Made by a program: the position numbers and the translations under genes. Below the pieces are notes generated by a model, which was not told where the DNA came from, ran no database searches, and saw only the letters and a list, made by a program, of their open reading frames with translations. From assembly GCA_014240165.1 (NCBI GenBank), contig JAAZXM010000002.1, forward strand, positions 1 through 64,000: a DNA stretch of 64,000 nucleotides. Reading direction: 5' to 3'. Shown here one piece after another: positions 51,818 through 60,629 of the stretch. This stretch comes from Myxococcales bacterium. GTDB taxonomy: Bacteria; Myxococcota_A; UBA9160; UBA4427. Every line of letters starts with the position of its first letter. The first letter of the stretch is position 1.

Positions 51818-52363
51818 ATGCCTCTACCCAAGCCCTGGATCCACGAAGAATCCGAGTTGCTCGAAGATTGTCGCGTGTTTCGCGTGAGCCGGGCCCCCGC
51901 CCGCTCACCCCAGACCGGTGAGGAACACACCTTCTACAGGATCGACGCGGATGATTGGGTGAATGTCGTTCCCGTGACGGCGCAAGACGAAATCGTCATG
52001 GTGCGTCAATATCGACACGGCGTGCGCGCCCTGACCTTGGAAATTCCCGGCGGCATCATCGACCCGGGAGAATTACCCGCCCAGGCGGCGGCGCGGGAAT
52101 TGCTGGAGGAGACCGGGTATCGGGGCGGCATTCCCGAAGCCCTGGGTTCAGTCAGCCCCAATCCCGCAGTTTTCGCGAACCGCTGCCACAGCTTCTTGAT
52201 TCGTGGGGCGGAGCCGGTGGCTGCGATTCAGAACTCAGCCACCGAGGAGACAGCAGTGGAGTTGGTTCCCGCCAGCGCGCTGGCCGGTCTGGTTCGGGAC
52301 GGCGCAATCGACCATGCGCTCGTGGTGGCCGCGCTTCACGCGTATTCACTGCGGGAAGGGTGA
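51818..52363 (+). CDS. Nudix hydrolase, ADP-ribose pyrophosphatase-like
   Basis: A 181-residue Nudix protein. The box GGIIDPGELPAQAAARELLE plus EETGY fits GX5EX7REUXEEXGU. MVRQYRHGVRALTLEIPGG before it is typical of ADP-ribose pyrophosphatases (NudF/NUDT5-like). It likely cleaves ADP-ribose or ADP-sugars. It is divergent from the CLC gene. Confidence 0.88.
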   Translation: MPLPKPWIHEESELLEDCRVFRVSRAPARSPQTGEEHTFYRIDADDWVNVVPVTAQDEIVMVRQYRHGVRALTLEIPGGIIDPGELPAQAAARELLEETGYRGGIPEALGSVSPNPAVFANRCHSFLIRGAEPVAAIQNSATEETAVELVPASALAGLVRDGAIDHALVVAALHAYSLREG

Positions 52364-53299
52364 GGGCAGGGTCAAGGCAAGCCTGAGGGTTTCTGCCCGG
52401 GCTTTCAGTGGAGCCGCGCCTTCTTGGGCTTGGCTTGGACCTCGACCTGAAGAGGGCATCCCAGGGCTTGCTTCAGGGCCCGCTTGACCCGGGTTCTTTT
52501 TGTGTTCGCTGCCCCGCGCTGAGTGGCCGGCATGGAGCCATTGGCAGACGTTGTGTACTGGCTGCCTGCCTCGTTCCGAAATGGATACGCACCGCGTTTT
52601 TCGTTTTCTCGACTTCGGTATTCCACAACGGCCTTTTGCCAGTCTGAACGCACCGAAACCAGTGAGTTGCCGAAGTAAAAATGGAGGCCCGTCTCAAGCG
52701 CGCTCGCCCGGGTCGTTGCTGAGTCGAGGCGGGCCTCCTGACCCGGAAGAACGAGCCCGCAGAGGAGGGCAGCGGGGGATCTCGTCGTCCTTGGTCTTTC
52801 TGTTTTTCCGGTCGTGACCTCGCGGTTCGCAATCGGTCTCGACGCGATTCTTGAGTTTGCAGAATCGAAGCCAATTACGGAATGCTCGGCGAGTTCCACC
52901 TCGCCTGTGCGCGGGTGCTTGAGCGACCCCTTCGGAGAGCTCCTCTGATCGTCCTCTTTGCTCACCTTTGAATCCCTTCGAGAAGTGGCACCGCTTTAAT
53001 GAGAAAACCGGAACCTGCATCTCGGGGGTGCAAAAGAGCAGGTTGTTTTCCACTGCTGTGTATATCGTGAGGGAATCGGTCGGTACATTTACCTTTGTGT
53101 AATCGGGGTAGATCCGGATTTTGCAACGCCGTAATCAAGGGATTCTGAAGACGCGCGAGGGTCCAGCAGAGATCTAGCCCCACGCGGGCAGCAAGTTGCA
53201 TGTTTACAAAGGTATTATGAAAACATCAGTGAATTCTCTCAAAGCGGGGCCTGGCCCAAGAACTCGGCCTGCGATGGGGGGGCCATCGGGGCCCCGGGG
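52364..53299. other. 936-base low-GC gap with at most one doubtful gene
   Basis: Base composition drops clearly against the flanks from about 52500 to 53240. A leftward frame (52405-52965) is the only candidate gene. The rest, 52966-53299, has short stretches such as TGTGTATATCGTGAGG and ATGTTTACAAAGGTATTATG but no recognised RNA, repeat or attachment site. It may be a remnant of transferred DNA. Confidence 0.5.
52405..52965 (-). CDS. Hypothetical protein (doubtful)
   Basis: A 186-residue frame from a GTG at 52965 with a weak AAGGGA upstream. It is polar and basic, ends KKARLH, and has no recognised domain, TM segment or motif. Codon use is less GC-rich than in neighbours. It could be a real transferred gene or a chance frame; there is no family evidence either way. 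Confidence 0.3.
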   Translation of the reverse strand: MSKEDDQRSSPKGSLKHPRTGEVELAEHSVIGFDSANSRIASRPIANREVTTGKTERPRTTRSPAALLCGLVLPGQEARLDSATTRASALETGLHFYFGNSLVSVRSDWQKAVVEYRSRENEKRGAYPFRNEAGSQYTTSANGSMPATQRGAANTKRTRVKRALKQALGCPLQVEVQAKPKKARLH

Positions 53300-53701
53300 T
53301 CATCGGCGGAAGCTCTCTCCAAGCGCCTCGGCGCGGTCGAGCAAGAGGTCGACGAGGCTGTCATGGCAGCCCAGGGGCTCAGCGATCCGGATTTCGAGGT
53401 CGGGGTAGCGCTTGGCGATTTCGGCGACCTGTTGGGGGATGGTTTCCTGGGTGTGTCGGCCTGGCGCGAGGAAATAGGGCAGCACCGCGATGCTTTGGGC
53501 CCCCTGGTTCTGGCAGGCGGAAACCGCCTCGTCCAAGCTGGGCGAGGCCAGTTCCATGTGAGCGGGTTCTACGATGGAGTCAGGGCGCCGAATCTTCACT
53601 CGGGAGACGATCTGCATCACGAGCGCATTGGCTGCGGGTTCACGGCTGCCGTGGTCGAGAATGATGAGTGCGGGCTGGGAAACCATGGCGGGTGGGCTCA
53701 C
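53300..53701 (-). CDS. CbiX/SirB-type sirohydrochlorin chelatase family protein
   Basis: A 133-residue single-domain (short CbiX) protein. LIILDHGSREPAANAL and VLPYFLAPGRHTQETIP carry the two His residues that hold the metal and porphyrinoid. It inserts Co or Fe into sirohydrochlorin, or a related metal-handling step. Start taken at the GTG at 53701, overlapping the ferredoxin stop (GTGA); an ATG at 53686 is the alternative. The ferredoxin partner may supply electrons or share regulation. Confidence 0.87.
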   Translation of the reverse strand: MSPPAMVSQPALIILDHGSREPAANALVMQIVSRVKIRRPDSIVEPAHMELASPSLDEAVSACQNQGAQSIAVLPYFLAPGRHTQETIPQQVAEIAKRYPDLEIRIAEPLGCHDSLVDLLLDRAEALGESFRR

Positions 53702-54075
53702 CAATAGGGTGCGGTGACCGTGAGATCACGGTCTGTCAGGATCAGGCAGGAAAGGCGGAGATTTTCGTCCACTCGATTCCTGGCCTTGGCGCGGGTTTCG
53801 GCCGGGCTCTCGGCGTCAAGACCCTCTCCACCTTGCAGGATTCGCATGCCGCAGCGTGCGCAGACGCCCTCGCCAGTGCAGGTCTGGGCCACGGGCAGGC
53901 CGGCTTCTCGAGCCGCATCGAGGAGGGTTGTCCCCGGGGCGACCTCAATCGTACGTTCGGAGGGAAGAAAGCGGATTCTGTGCTGCACCCGGGGAAGATA
54001 CGCGAGCCCCCCGCCGCCCGCCCCCGCTTTAGGCTGTTTGGCCGCCACGGCCTCTGTCCGATAGGATGAAGTCAT
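53698..54075 (-). CDS. 2Fe-2S ferredoxin (plant/adrenodoxin-like fold)
   Basis: A 125-residue protein from the ATG at 54075. Cluster cysteines are in QTCTGEGVCARCGMRIL with a fourth in LRLSCLI, the normal CX5CX2C...C spacing. RTIEVAPGTTLLDAAREAGLPV precedes it, as in [2Fe-2S] ferredoxins. It is an electron carrier with unknown partner. The start codon shares a CATG with the divergent MoCF-domain gene. Confidence 0.88.
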   Translation of the reverse strand: MTSSYRTEAVAAKQPKAGAGGGGLAYLPRVQHRIRFLPSERTIEVAPGTTLLDAAREAGLPVAQTCTGEGVCARCGMRILQGGEGLDAESPAETRAKARNRVDENLRLSCLILTDRDLTVTAPYW

Positions 54076-54799
54076 GCCCTCCGCCGGTTTACTCGTGATT
54101 GGCAACGAGATTCTCTCGGGAAAGATCGTCGATACCAACTCGCCTTTTCTTGCGTCGCAGCTGCGAGAGCTGGGTGTGGATCTCGAGCGCATTGTGGTGA
54201 TTCCCGACGAAATCGACACCATCGCGGAAGAGACCCGGCGCTTCAGTCAAAGCTATGACCATGTCTTCACCTCGGGCGGGATCGGGCCGACCCATGACGA
54301 TGTCACCATGGAGGCCATCGCGCAGGCATTCGGGAAGAAATTGATTCTCGACGAACAGATCTGCGCGCGCATCGAGCGCACACAGAAAGAGCCCCTCAAC
54401 GACGCCATGAAGAAGATGGCCTACATGCCCGAAGGGGCCAATGTCATCGACGTCAGCGATCTCTGGTTTCCCGTGGTGGTGGTGGAGAACGTGCACGTCC
54501 TGCCCGGGATCCCCCAACTCTTCGAGAAGAAATTCCAATCGATTCGCGATCGTTTTGCCGGGGTGCCGATCCACCTGACCCGGATCTATGTCACCCGGCA
54601 CGAGAGCGAAATCGCCGAAGACCTGCACGGCCTGCTGCGGGAGTTCTCCGAATTGATGCTCGGTTCCTATCCGCGTATTGGCGAGCCCGACTATCGCGTC
54701 ATGCTCACCCTTGAATCCAGGGATCGGGACTACCTCGATCGTGCGGCCGAGTCGCTTTGCGCACGGCTCCCGAGTGACGTGGTTCTCAAGGTCGAGTAG
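54074..54799 (+). CDS. MoCF-biosynthesis (MoaB/Mog, CinA N-terminal) domain protein
   Basis: A 241-residue protein. SAGLLVIGNEILSGKIVDTN and the molybdopterin-type loop TSGGIGPTHDDVTMEAIA are typical of CinA-N/FLAD1-type MoCF domains. It lacks the CinA C-terminal amidohydrolase. Members bind molybdopterin or hydrolyse FAD/ADP-ribose-type compounds. An AGGA lies before the ATG. Head-to-head with the ferredoxin gene. Confidence 0.9.
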   Translation: MPSAGLLVIGNEILSGKIVDTNSPFLASQLRELGVDLERIVVIPDEIDTIAEETRRFSQSYDHVFTSGGIGPTHDDVTMEAIAQAFGKKLILDEQICARIERTQKEPLNDAMKKMAYMPEGANVIDVSDLWFPVVVVENVHVLPGIPQLFEKKFQSIRDRFAGVPIHLTRIYVTRHESEIAEDLHGLLREFSELMLGSYPRIGEPDYRVMLTLESRDRDYLDRAAESLCARLPSDVVLKVE

Positions 54800-54868
54800 G
54801 TCGCGACCCTGGACCCCACCGGCCACGACTCCGTTGCCAAATTCCTCGCCTATGGGCACCCGGCCCTG

Positions 54869-55249
54869 ATGTTGCTGGCCCTTGCGGGGGTCGCCATGGC
54901 CCTGCGCGTGGGGCTCGTCATGCGCCGCCGGCGCCAGCGCGGCGCGGGGAAGGCGCCTGGCCAACTGGCGCGCCATATGGCCTGGGGACGTCCGGCGGTC
55001 CTGCTCGCCGGGTTCGGCCTTTTGAGTGGCCCGCTCTCGGCGGTTTTCCTGCGCAATTGGGAACCGCTGCAGACCCTGCACGGTTGGCTTGCGCTGGTCG
55101 CCGGCGCGCTTCTGCTCGCCGCCGGCTTCGTGGGCTGGAAACTCTCCCAGGGCAAGAGCCGCGCGGTTGAGGCCCACGGGCGCCTTGCGGTTCTGGCGGC
55201 GTTGCTCGCCGGGCTGGCGGCCTTTGCGGGCTTTGTCTTGTTGCCCTGA
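54869..55249 (+). CDS. Small four-helix integral membrane protein (DUF4079-like)
   Basis: From the first ATG it has 126 residues and about four hydrophobic segments. The same frame is open upstream to the stop of the MoCF gene and reads SVAKFLAYGHPALMLLALAG. The His-Pro there resembles the first-helix His of DUF4079-type membrane proteins, so the true start may be a CTG or other rare codon before 54869. Function unknown; a heme-binding or redox role is speculative. Confidence 0.65.
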   Translation: MLLALAGVAMALRVGLVMRRRRQRGAGKAPGQLARHMAWGRPAVLLAGFGLLSGPLSAVFLRNWEPLQTLHGWLALVAGALLLAAGFVGWKLSQGKSRAVEAHGRLAVLAALLAGLAAFAGFVLLP

Positions 55250-55275
55250 GCCGCGCCCGAAGCCCAAGCCCCGAA

Positions 55276-56280
55276 TCAGATGAATTTCGGCAGCACCCGT
55301 TCGGTGAAGAGCTCGAAAGATTCGTGGCTGAGGGGCGCGCAGAGCAGGTAGTCCAGGGCCATCTCTTCGTGCAGCGCGTGGAGCTGATCGATCACCTTCT
55401 CCGGCGTCCCGTAGATCGCCACGCCGTCCAGGTAGCGCTGAATCGGGTCGACTTTGTCGTCGGCGATGAAGCGGTCCGCCTTTTTGGGAAAACCCGCCGC
55501 CTTCGAGGGGTTGAAATAAGAGCCCACCGTGAAGGCGGCGCCCTGGCGAGCGATCTCTTCGGCCTTTGCCTCGCTTTCCGCCACAGCGATGAAGCGCGCC
55601 ATGGGGATCTGCCTGGGCTCATCGCCGTGGCCGTGGCTCGCGAGTGTCTCACGGTAGAGTTTGTGCTTGTGCGCGATATCGGCGTGGGTGGAATGCGGGT
55701 CCATCATGATCGTGTAGCCCTGCTGGGCAGCCCAATCGATGGCGGGGAGCGAGGAGGCCGCGACCCAGACCGGCGGGTGCGGCGTTTGCCGAGGCTTGGG
55801 CAGGACTTCGACGTTATCGAAGGACCAGTGCTTGCCTTCCCAGTTCAGCCGCTCGTTGCTCCACGCGGCGACAACGATCTCAACCGCCTCGCGAAAGCGC
55901 TCGCTGCTCTCTTCCGCCGGAATGCCAAAGGCTTCGAACTCCACGGGGTCGAAGCCGCGCCCCGCGCCCCAATTGACTCGGCCACCCGAGAGCATGTCGA
56001 GCAGGGCGACCTCCTCGGCCAAGCGCAACGGGTGATAAAGGGCGGCCAGGGAAACCGCGGTGCCAATGCGCAGGTTCTGGGTGCGCGAGGCGATATGGGT
56101 TCCCATCAGATGGACCGAGGGGCAGACGCTGTAGTCGGTGAAATGGTGCTCCGCCAACCAGACCGCGTCGTAGCCGGTGCGGTCCATGGTATCGACTCGG
56201 CTGAGCGCGCGTTCGTAGACGGTCTCGAGCGAATTGCGCCGGCCGGGCCAGCTGAAGAATTGGAGGACACCGAATTTCAT
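55276..56280 (-). CDS. LLM-class (luciferase-like) flavin-dependent oxidoreductase
   Basis: A 334-residue TIM-barrel protein from the ATG at 56280. MKFGVLQFFSWPGRRN, YDAVWLAEHHFTDYSV and LLDMLSGGRVNWGAGRGFDP are hallmark segments of bacterial luciferase-like monooxygenases. Members use FMN or F420. The F420 genes cofG and cofH in this window make F420 use possible but not shown. It lies 14 bases after aroC on the same strand. Confidence 0.9.
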   Translation of the reverse strand: MKFGVLQFFSWPGRRNSLETVYERALSRVDTMDRTGYDAVWLAEHHFTDYSVCPSVHLMGTHIASRTQNLRIGTAVSLAALYHPLRLAEEVALLDMLSGGRVNWGAGRGFDPVEFEAFGIPAEESSERFREAVEIVVAAWSNERLNWEGKHWSFDNVEVLPKPRQTPHPPVWVAASSLPAIDWAAQQGYTIMMDPHSTHADIAHKHKLYRETLASHGHGDEPRQIPMARFIAVAESEAKAEEIARQGAAFTVGSYFNPSKAAGFPKKADRFIADDKVDPIQRYLDGVAIYGTPEKVIDQLHALHEEMALDYLLCAPLSHESFELFTERVLPKFI

Positions 56281-56294
56281 GAGCGGGTGGCTAC

Positions 56295-57398
56295 CTACTG
56301 GGGCTCGAGTGGGGGCAGGACGTCCACGCTGCGCTGGCGTAGCCAATGGTCGGCGAGTACCAGGGCGACCATGGACTCCACGATGGGGACGGCCCGAGGC
56401 AGAACACACGGATCGTGACGGCCCGAGGCGGCAAGCTTGACCGCCTCGTTGTCCTTGGAGACGGTGTCCTGCTGGGTCTGGACCGTGGCGGTGGGCTTGA
56501 AGGCCACCCGCAAAACGATGGGTTCGCCGTTGGAGATGCCGCCCTGGATGCCCCCGGAGCGGTTGCTCGCTGTGCGCGGCCGCCCGTCCTCTCCGGGTAC
56601 GAACGGATCGTTGTGCTCGCTGCCCGTCAGCGCGACCCCGGAGAAGCCGCTGCCCACCTCGAAGCCCTTGGCGGCGGGAAGCGAGAGCATGGCGGCGGCG
56701 AGATCGGCATCGAGTTTTTCGAAGATCGGTTCACCCAGGCCGGGGGGCACCGAGCGGGCGACGCATTCGACAACCCCGCCCACGGAATCGCCCCGGCGAC
56801 GCACCGCATCGATGCGTTCGACCATCCGCTCGGACGCCTCGGCGTCGGGGCAGCGGGCGAGGCTCTCGTCCACCTGGTCGGCGGAAACGGTGTCCAGGTC
56901 GACCTTGGCGTCGATTTCCTGGATCTGCTGGACGAAGGCCACGATTTCGATACCCGCGGCTTCTCGCAGGAGTTTGCGCGCGATGGCGCCCGCCGCGACC
57001 CGGCCGATGGTTTCTCGGGCACTGGCGCGCCCGCCGCCGGCCCAGGCCCGGATGCCGTATTTGGCCTCGGTGGTGTAGTCGGCGTGGGAGGGGCGGTAGA
57101 GGTTCTTCATGTCCTCGTAGGCGCTGGAGCGGGCGTCGCGATTGCGTACCAGCATGGCGATCGGGGACCCCAGGGTTCGTCCCTCGAAGAGTCCCGAGAC
57201 GATCTCCGCCCGGTCTTCCTCCTGGCGCGGGGTGGTGAGGCGACTCTGGCCCGGCCGGCGCCGGTCGAGGTCGGCCTGGATCTCGGCCACATCCAAGGCC
57301 AGGCGAGGCGGACAGCCGTCCACCACGACCCCCACAGCACCGCCGTGGGATTCGCCGAAGGTTGTGATCCTGAAGACTTTTCCGAAGCTGCTGCCCAC
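56295..57398 (-). CDS. aroC: Chorismate synthase AroC
   Basis: A 367-residue enzyme from a GTG with SD AAGGGG. The family signatures are all present: [32 protein letters not shown] and [17 protein letters not shown]. It makes chorismate from EPSP using reduced FMN as a catalyst. Length is normal. Divergent from the DTW gene. Confidence 0.96.
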   Translation of the reverse strand: MGSSFGKVFRITTFGESHGGAVGVVVDGCPPRLALDVAEIQADLDRRRPGQSRLTTPRQEEDRAEIVSGLFEGRTLGSPIAMLVRNRDARSSAYEDMKNLYRPSHADYTTEAKYGIRAWAGGGRASARETIGRVAAGAIARKLLREAAGIEIVAFVQQIQEIDAKVDLDTVSADQVDESLARCPDAEASERMVERIDAVRRRGDSVGGVVECVARSVPPGLGEPIFEKLDADLAAAMLSLPAAKGFEVGSGFSGVALTGSEHNDPFVPGEDGRPRTASNRSGGIQGGISNGEPIVLRVAFKPTATVQTQQDTVSKDNEAVKLAASGRHDPCVLPRAVPIVESMVALVLADHWLRQRSVDVLPPLEPQ

Positions 57399-57484
57399 GT
57401 CAGGCCCCTTGCGAGAACGGGCGCAAGGGTACCGGGAAAAACCCGCGGTCGCCTGCGGACCCGGCTGCCCGCTAGCATCGCCCG

Positions 57485-58198
57485 ATGCCCAGCCTGCCGC
57501 CGGAGAAAGACCCGACCTCCGCGCCCGCTCCGATTGCGGGGCGAGAGACGTGCTACGGCTGCTTCAAGCCGTCGGCGCTCTGCCTTTGCGGCCGGGTTCC
57601 CGCGGTGGACAACCGCACGCGAATCACGATTCTCCAGCATCCCCGCGAGCGCTTTCACGCCATCGGGACCGCGCGGATCGCCCGCCTCGGCCTGCGCAAC
57701 GCCGAGGTTCTCCTGCCTCGGGCGGTGGCTCCGCGCAGCTTGGAGATTCCCCTCGACCTGGCCCCGGGCTCGGCGCTGCTCTTCCCCGGAGAGTCGGCCC
57801 GGGAACTCTCGGATTGGGCCGGGGAGGCGCCGCCCCCGGGACTCGTGGTTCTGGACGGGACCTGGGCCCAGGCCCGCAGACTGCTCCGCGAAAATCCCGG
57901 GTTGAGAGATTTGCCCCAGGTCCGGCTCACCCCCCCCGGACCCAGCCGCTACCGGATTCGCCGGTCGCCCCGAGGAGAGTACATCTCCACCATCGAAGCC
58001 ATCGTGGAAGCCCTTCGCCTGCTGGAACCCGAAACCTCCGGGCTCGATGGCCTGCTGGGCGCTTTCGAGACGATGATCGACGAGCAGATCGTCCACGCCA
58101 ATCGCAACCCCCGTCGCCCCTTGCGCAAGATCGCCCGGGCAGCGCAGCGCGGGGTGCAGCGACCACAGGCTCCGGAAGCCCGCCCTGATAGCGTATGA
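57485..58198 (+). CDS. tapT: DTW-domain tRNA-uridine aminocarboxypropyltransferase
   Basis: A 237-residue protein with the zinc-binding cysteines [19 protein letters not shown] at the N-terminus and the DTW-type motif [32 protein letters not shown] is the SAM-binding part. The family adds the 3-amino-3-carboxypropyl group to tRNA uridine (acp3U). It is a little longer than E. coli TapT. Confidence 0.9.
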   Translation: MPSLPPEKDPTSAPAPIAGRETCYGCFKPSALCLCGRVPAVDNRTRITILQHPRERFHAIGTARIARLGLRNAEVLLPRAVAPRSLEIPLDLAPGSALLFPGESARELSDWAGEAPPPGLVVLDGTWAQARRLLRENPGLRDLPQVRLTPPGPSRYRIRRSPRGEYISTIEAIVEALRLLEPETSGLDGLLGAFETMIDEQIVHANRNPRRPLRKIARAAQRGVQRPQAPEARPDSV

Positions 58199-58255
58199 TT
58201 GCAGCACTCGGGGTCCATTCCATCGACTCGGACCCCACCCCCCAGGAGCAAGCGA

Positions 58256-59464
58256 ATGAGTGAATGGCTGCACGATCTCTTTAGCGGTCGGCCGTGGTGG
58301 ATGAACCTGGCGATGGTCTTCTGCGGTTTCATGGCCTTCGTCTATATGCCATGGGATATTTTTTGGAAGCCCGTGGAAGCCGATCAGGAGGTGTGGTTCG
58401 GCGTCATGTTCACGGGCTGGGCGGCCAAGTTGGCCGCCGTGCCCCATTGGTTCGTGTACGGTGCCCTCGCCTATGGGTTCAGGCGTCGCCGCTCTTGGAT
58501 GCGCATCGCTGCGCCGCTCTACTCCGCCCAGGTGGCCATCGGGATGCTGCTCTGGCCGAATTTCCAATACGGATCGTGGACGGGCTTCTTGCTTGGCCTG
58601 ATTTCAGGACTTCCCTTCGCATTTCTCACCCTGGCGTTTTGGAACGCCCGGGATCATTTCGTCCACAAGCGCGGTTCCCTGCGCGAGCGCTACGGCGATT
58701 GGGCCGTGATCACCGGCGCGTCGGCGGGCATCGGGCTCGAATTTGCCCGGGCCCTGGCGCGCGACGGCATCCATTGCGTACTGGTGGCTCGGCGCCGGGA
58801 AAAGCTGAACGCCCTGGCAACGGAACTCAAGGAACAATTCCAGGTGGAGGTGCGCGTCGAGGCGGCGGATCTGGCCAGTCCCGACGGGCCCGACCAGGTC
58901 GCCGATGCGGTGGCGGATATCGACGTGGGAATCCTGGTGAACAATGCCGGGGTGGGCTACGCGGGCCGCTTCGACAAGCAGGAGACCGGGCGATTGCGCG
59001 AGATGGTGAACCTGAATTGCGTGGCCCCGGTTGTCCTCACCAGTCGCCTGCTGCCCGGCATGCGCGATCGCGGTCGCGGGGCCATGATCGTCTCGGGTTC
59101 GGTGGCCGGGCGCCAACCCCTTCCCCTCCACGGCATCTACAGCGCCACCAAGGCCTTCGACCTTCACCTGGGTGAAGCGCTTTGGGCCGAGATGCGGGCC
59201 GACGGGGTCGATGTGCTGGTGCTCGAACCCGGCCCCACCCTGACGGAGTTTCAGCAGGCGGCGGGCGAGTTGCCCCATGAAGGGGCCTCGGCGAGTAGCG
59301 TGGTGAACGCGGCTCTGGATGCCCTGGGTCAGCAGCCTTCGGTGGTGGCGGGTTGGTGGAATTGGGTGCGGGCCAACTTGGCTTCGCGCTTTGGTTCTCG
59401 GCCTTTGGTGGCCTATGTGGCGCGGCATATCATGGAGCGTCAGACGCCGGAAGAGATGCGCTAG
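58256..59464 (+). CDS. Short-chain dehydrogenase fused to an N-terminal membrane domain
   Basis: A 402-residue protein from the ATG at 58256 (AGGAG upstream). Residues 1-130 form about four hydrophobic segments (WWMNLAMVFCGFMAFVYMPW, LLLGLISGL-type stretch). A complete SDR follows: WAVITGASAGIGLEFARALA, NNAGVGYAG and a YSATKA Tyr-Lys pair with upstream Ser in VSGSVAG. The soluble half resembles estradiol/3-ketosphinganine-type reductases. The substrate is likely hydrophobic (inference). Confidence 0.88.
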   Translation: MSEWLHDLFSGRPWWMNLAMVFCGFMAFVYMPWDIFWKPVEADQEVWFGVMFTGWAAKLAAVPHWFVYGALAYGFRRRRSWMRIAAPLYSAQVAIGMLLWPNFQYGSWTGFLLGLISGLPFAFLTLAFWNARDHFVHKRGSLRERYGDWAVITGASAGIGLEFARALARDGIHCVLVARRREKLNALATELKEQFQVEVRVEAADLASPDGPDQVADAVADIDVGILVNNAGVGYAGRFDKQETGRLREMVNLNCVAPVVLTSRLLPGMRDRGRGAMIVSGSVAGRQPLPLHGIYSATKAFDLHLGEALWAEMRADGVDVLVLEPGPTLTEFQQAAGELPHEGASASSVVNAALDALGQQPSVVAGWWNWVRANLASRFGSRPLVAYVARHIMERQTPEEMR

Positions 59465-59469
59465 GGCGC

Positions 59470-59645
59470 GGATCGGGGTCGGGGATCCGCTCAGTCGGAA
59501 GCCCACTCCTTCGGCGGATCCCCGACCCCGATCCGGGGCTCGGTCTACCGGAAACCCACCCTTCGGCGGATCCCTGACCCCGATCCGGGGCTCGGTCTAC
59601 CGGAAACCCAGCCCTCGGCGGGGACCTGACCTCGCTCTGGGGTTG
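59470..59645. repeat. Tandem 52-bp repeats with a 21-bp perfect inverted repeat
   Basis: GGATCGGGGTCGGGGATCCGC (59470-59490) is the exact reverse complement of 59514-59534, giving a very stable stem. The right arm belongs to a 52-bp unit that is repeated at 59510-59561 and 59562-59613, with a decayed third copy from 59614. It fills the gap between the convergent SDR and MBL genes and could act as a two-way terminator. Confidence 0.9.
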
Positions 59646-59646
59646 G

Positions 59647-60579
59647 TCAGGTGATCTGGTAGCGGCCTTCGTCTAGGGCGCGCAGTCGGCCTGCTTTGAT
59701 GAGGCGGTCGATGTGTTGCTGCATGGAGCGCCTTTCTACTGCAGGCGCGAAGGGCACGTCATCTTTGGGGCGGTAGACGAAGCGGTGTTCGGCGACTTCC
59801 TCGATGTTGTGGGGCTCGGCGAGGAACTCGAGCAGGTTGCCTTCGCGGCGGGCGATGGCGGCTTCGAAGATGTCCAGGCGTTCGAGGAAGGCATCGCGCC
59901 CCTCGAGAACGCCGATGTGGTGGAAGGTGGCGTACCAGTCGGCTTCGATGTCGCGTACCCAGCGCAGGCTTTGCTCGAAATCTTCCAGGTCCGACCAGGC
60001 GTCGCCGTAATAGGGCCCGAAGCCTGTGAGTTCGATGTCTCCGAGGTAGAGCAGGCGTCGCTTGGTGCCGGCTTCGCTCCATTCGACCATCAGGCAGCAG
60101 TGGCCCCGGGTATGGCCCGGGGTGTGGTGCGCTCGTACGCGCACGCCGCCGAGATCGAAGACGGCGCCGTCGGCGTAGGCCTGGGCATCGGGTCGCGGGG
60201 CGTAGTGGAAGTTCTCGACCAGGGCGCGGCGAAACGGGACGTCGATGGGCTCGCCGTATGCGTAGATGGCCATCATGTCGTCGAGGGAGTCGAGTCCGGG
60301 CCGGTCGAGTTCGTGGACATGGACCGGGATCTCGGGAAAGAGCGAGAGGCCCGCTGTGTGGTCTTCGTGGCAATGCGAGAGGAGGATCCGGTGGATCTCG
60401 GGCAGGGCCGCCGGGTCACGGCGCAGCCCCAGGGCGGGGTCGATGAGGAGGGTTTCCTGCTCGCCGGTGACCAATATGGAATTTCCGTCGGGGTAGGCGC
60501 CCTTGCGCTCGCCGAATAGAACCCGAACCGGGCCGCGCTCAAACTGGGGCTCGGCGTCTTCCGATGAACCGCGACTCAT
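59647..60579 (-). CDS. MBL-fold metallo-hydrolase (LACTB2-like)
   Basis: A 310-residue protein. ILLSHCHEDHTAGLSLF is the HXHXDH metal site, then VRAHHTPGHTRGH and LLYLGDIELTG supply the other ligands. The C-terminal ~70 residues form a winged-helix-like domain (VERRSMQQHIDRLIKAGRL), as in LACTB2-type members that act as RNases or thioesterases. Substrate unresolved. Divergent from the EVE gene, with a 50-base shared upstream region. Confidence 0.9.
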   Translation of the reverse strand: MSRGSSEDAEPQFERGPVRVLFGERKGAYPDGNSILVTGEQETLLIDPALGLRRDPAALPEIHRILLSHCHEDHTAGLSLFPEIPVHVHELDRPGLDSLDDMMAIYAYGEPIDVPFRRALVENFHYAPRPDAQAYADGAVFDLGGVRVRAHHTPGHTRGHCCLMVEWSEAGTKRRLLYLGDIELTGFGPYYGDAWSDLEDFEQSLRWVRDIEADWYATFHHIGVLEGRDAFLERLDIFEAAIARREGNLLEFLAEPHNIEEVAEHRFVYRPKDDVPFAPAVERRSMQQHIDRLIKAGRLRALDEGRYQIT

Positions 60580-60629
60580 GCGATGCTTCCCTTTTCAAAT
60601 ATTTTTCCAGTTGGGCCCAGGAGGCAAAG

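Noticed and set aside
52962-53201. 79-residue leftward frame in the low-GC gap
   Set aside because: No ribosome-binding site or family motif; overlaps the other doubtful frame.
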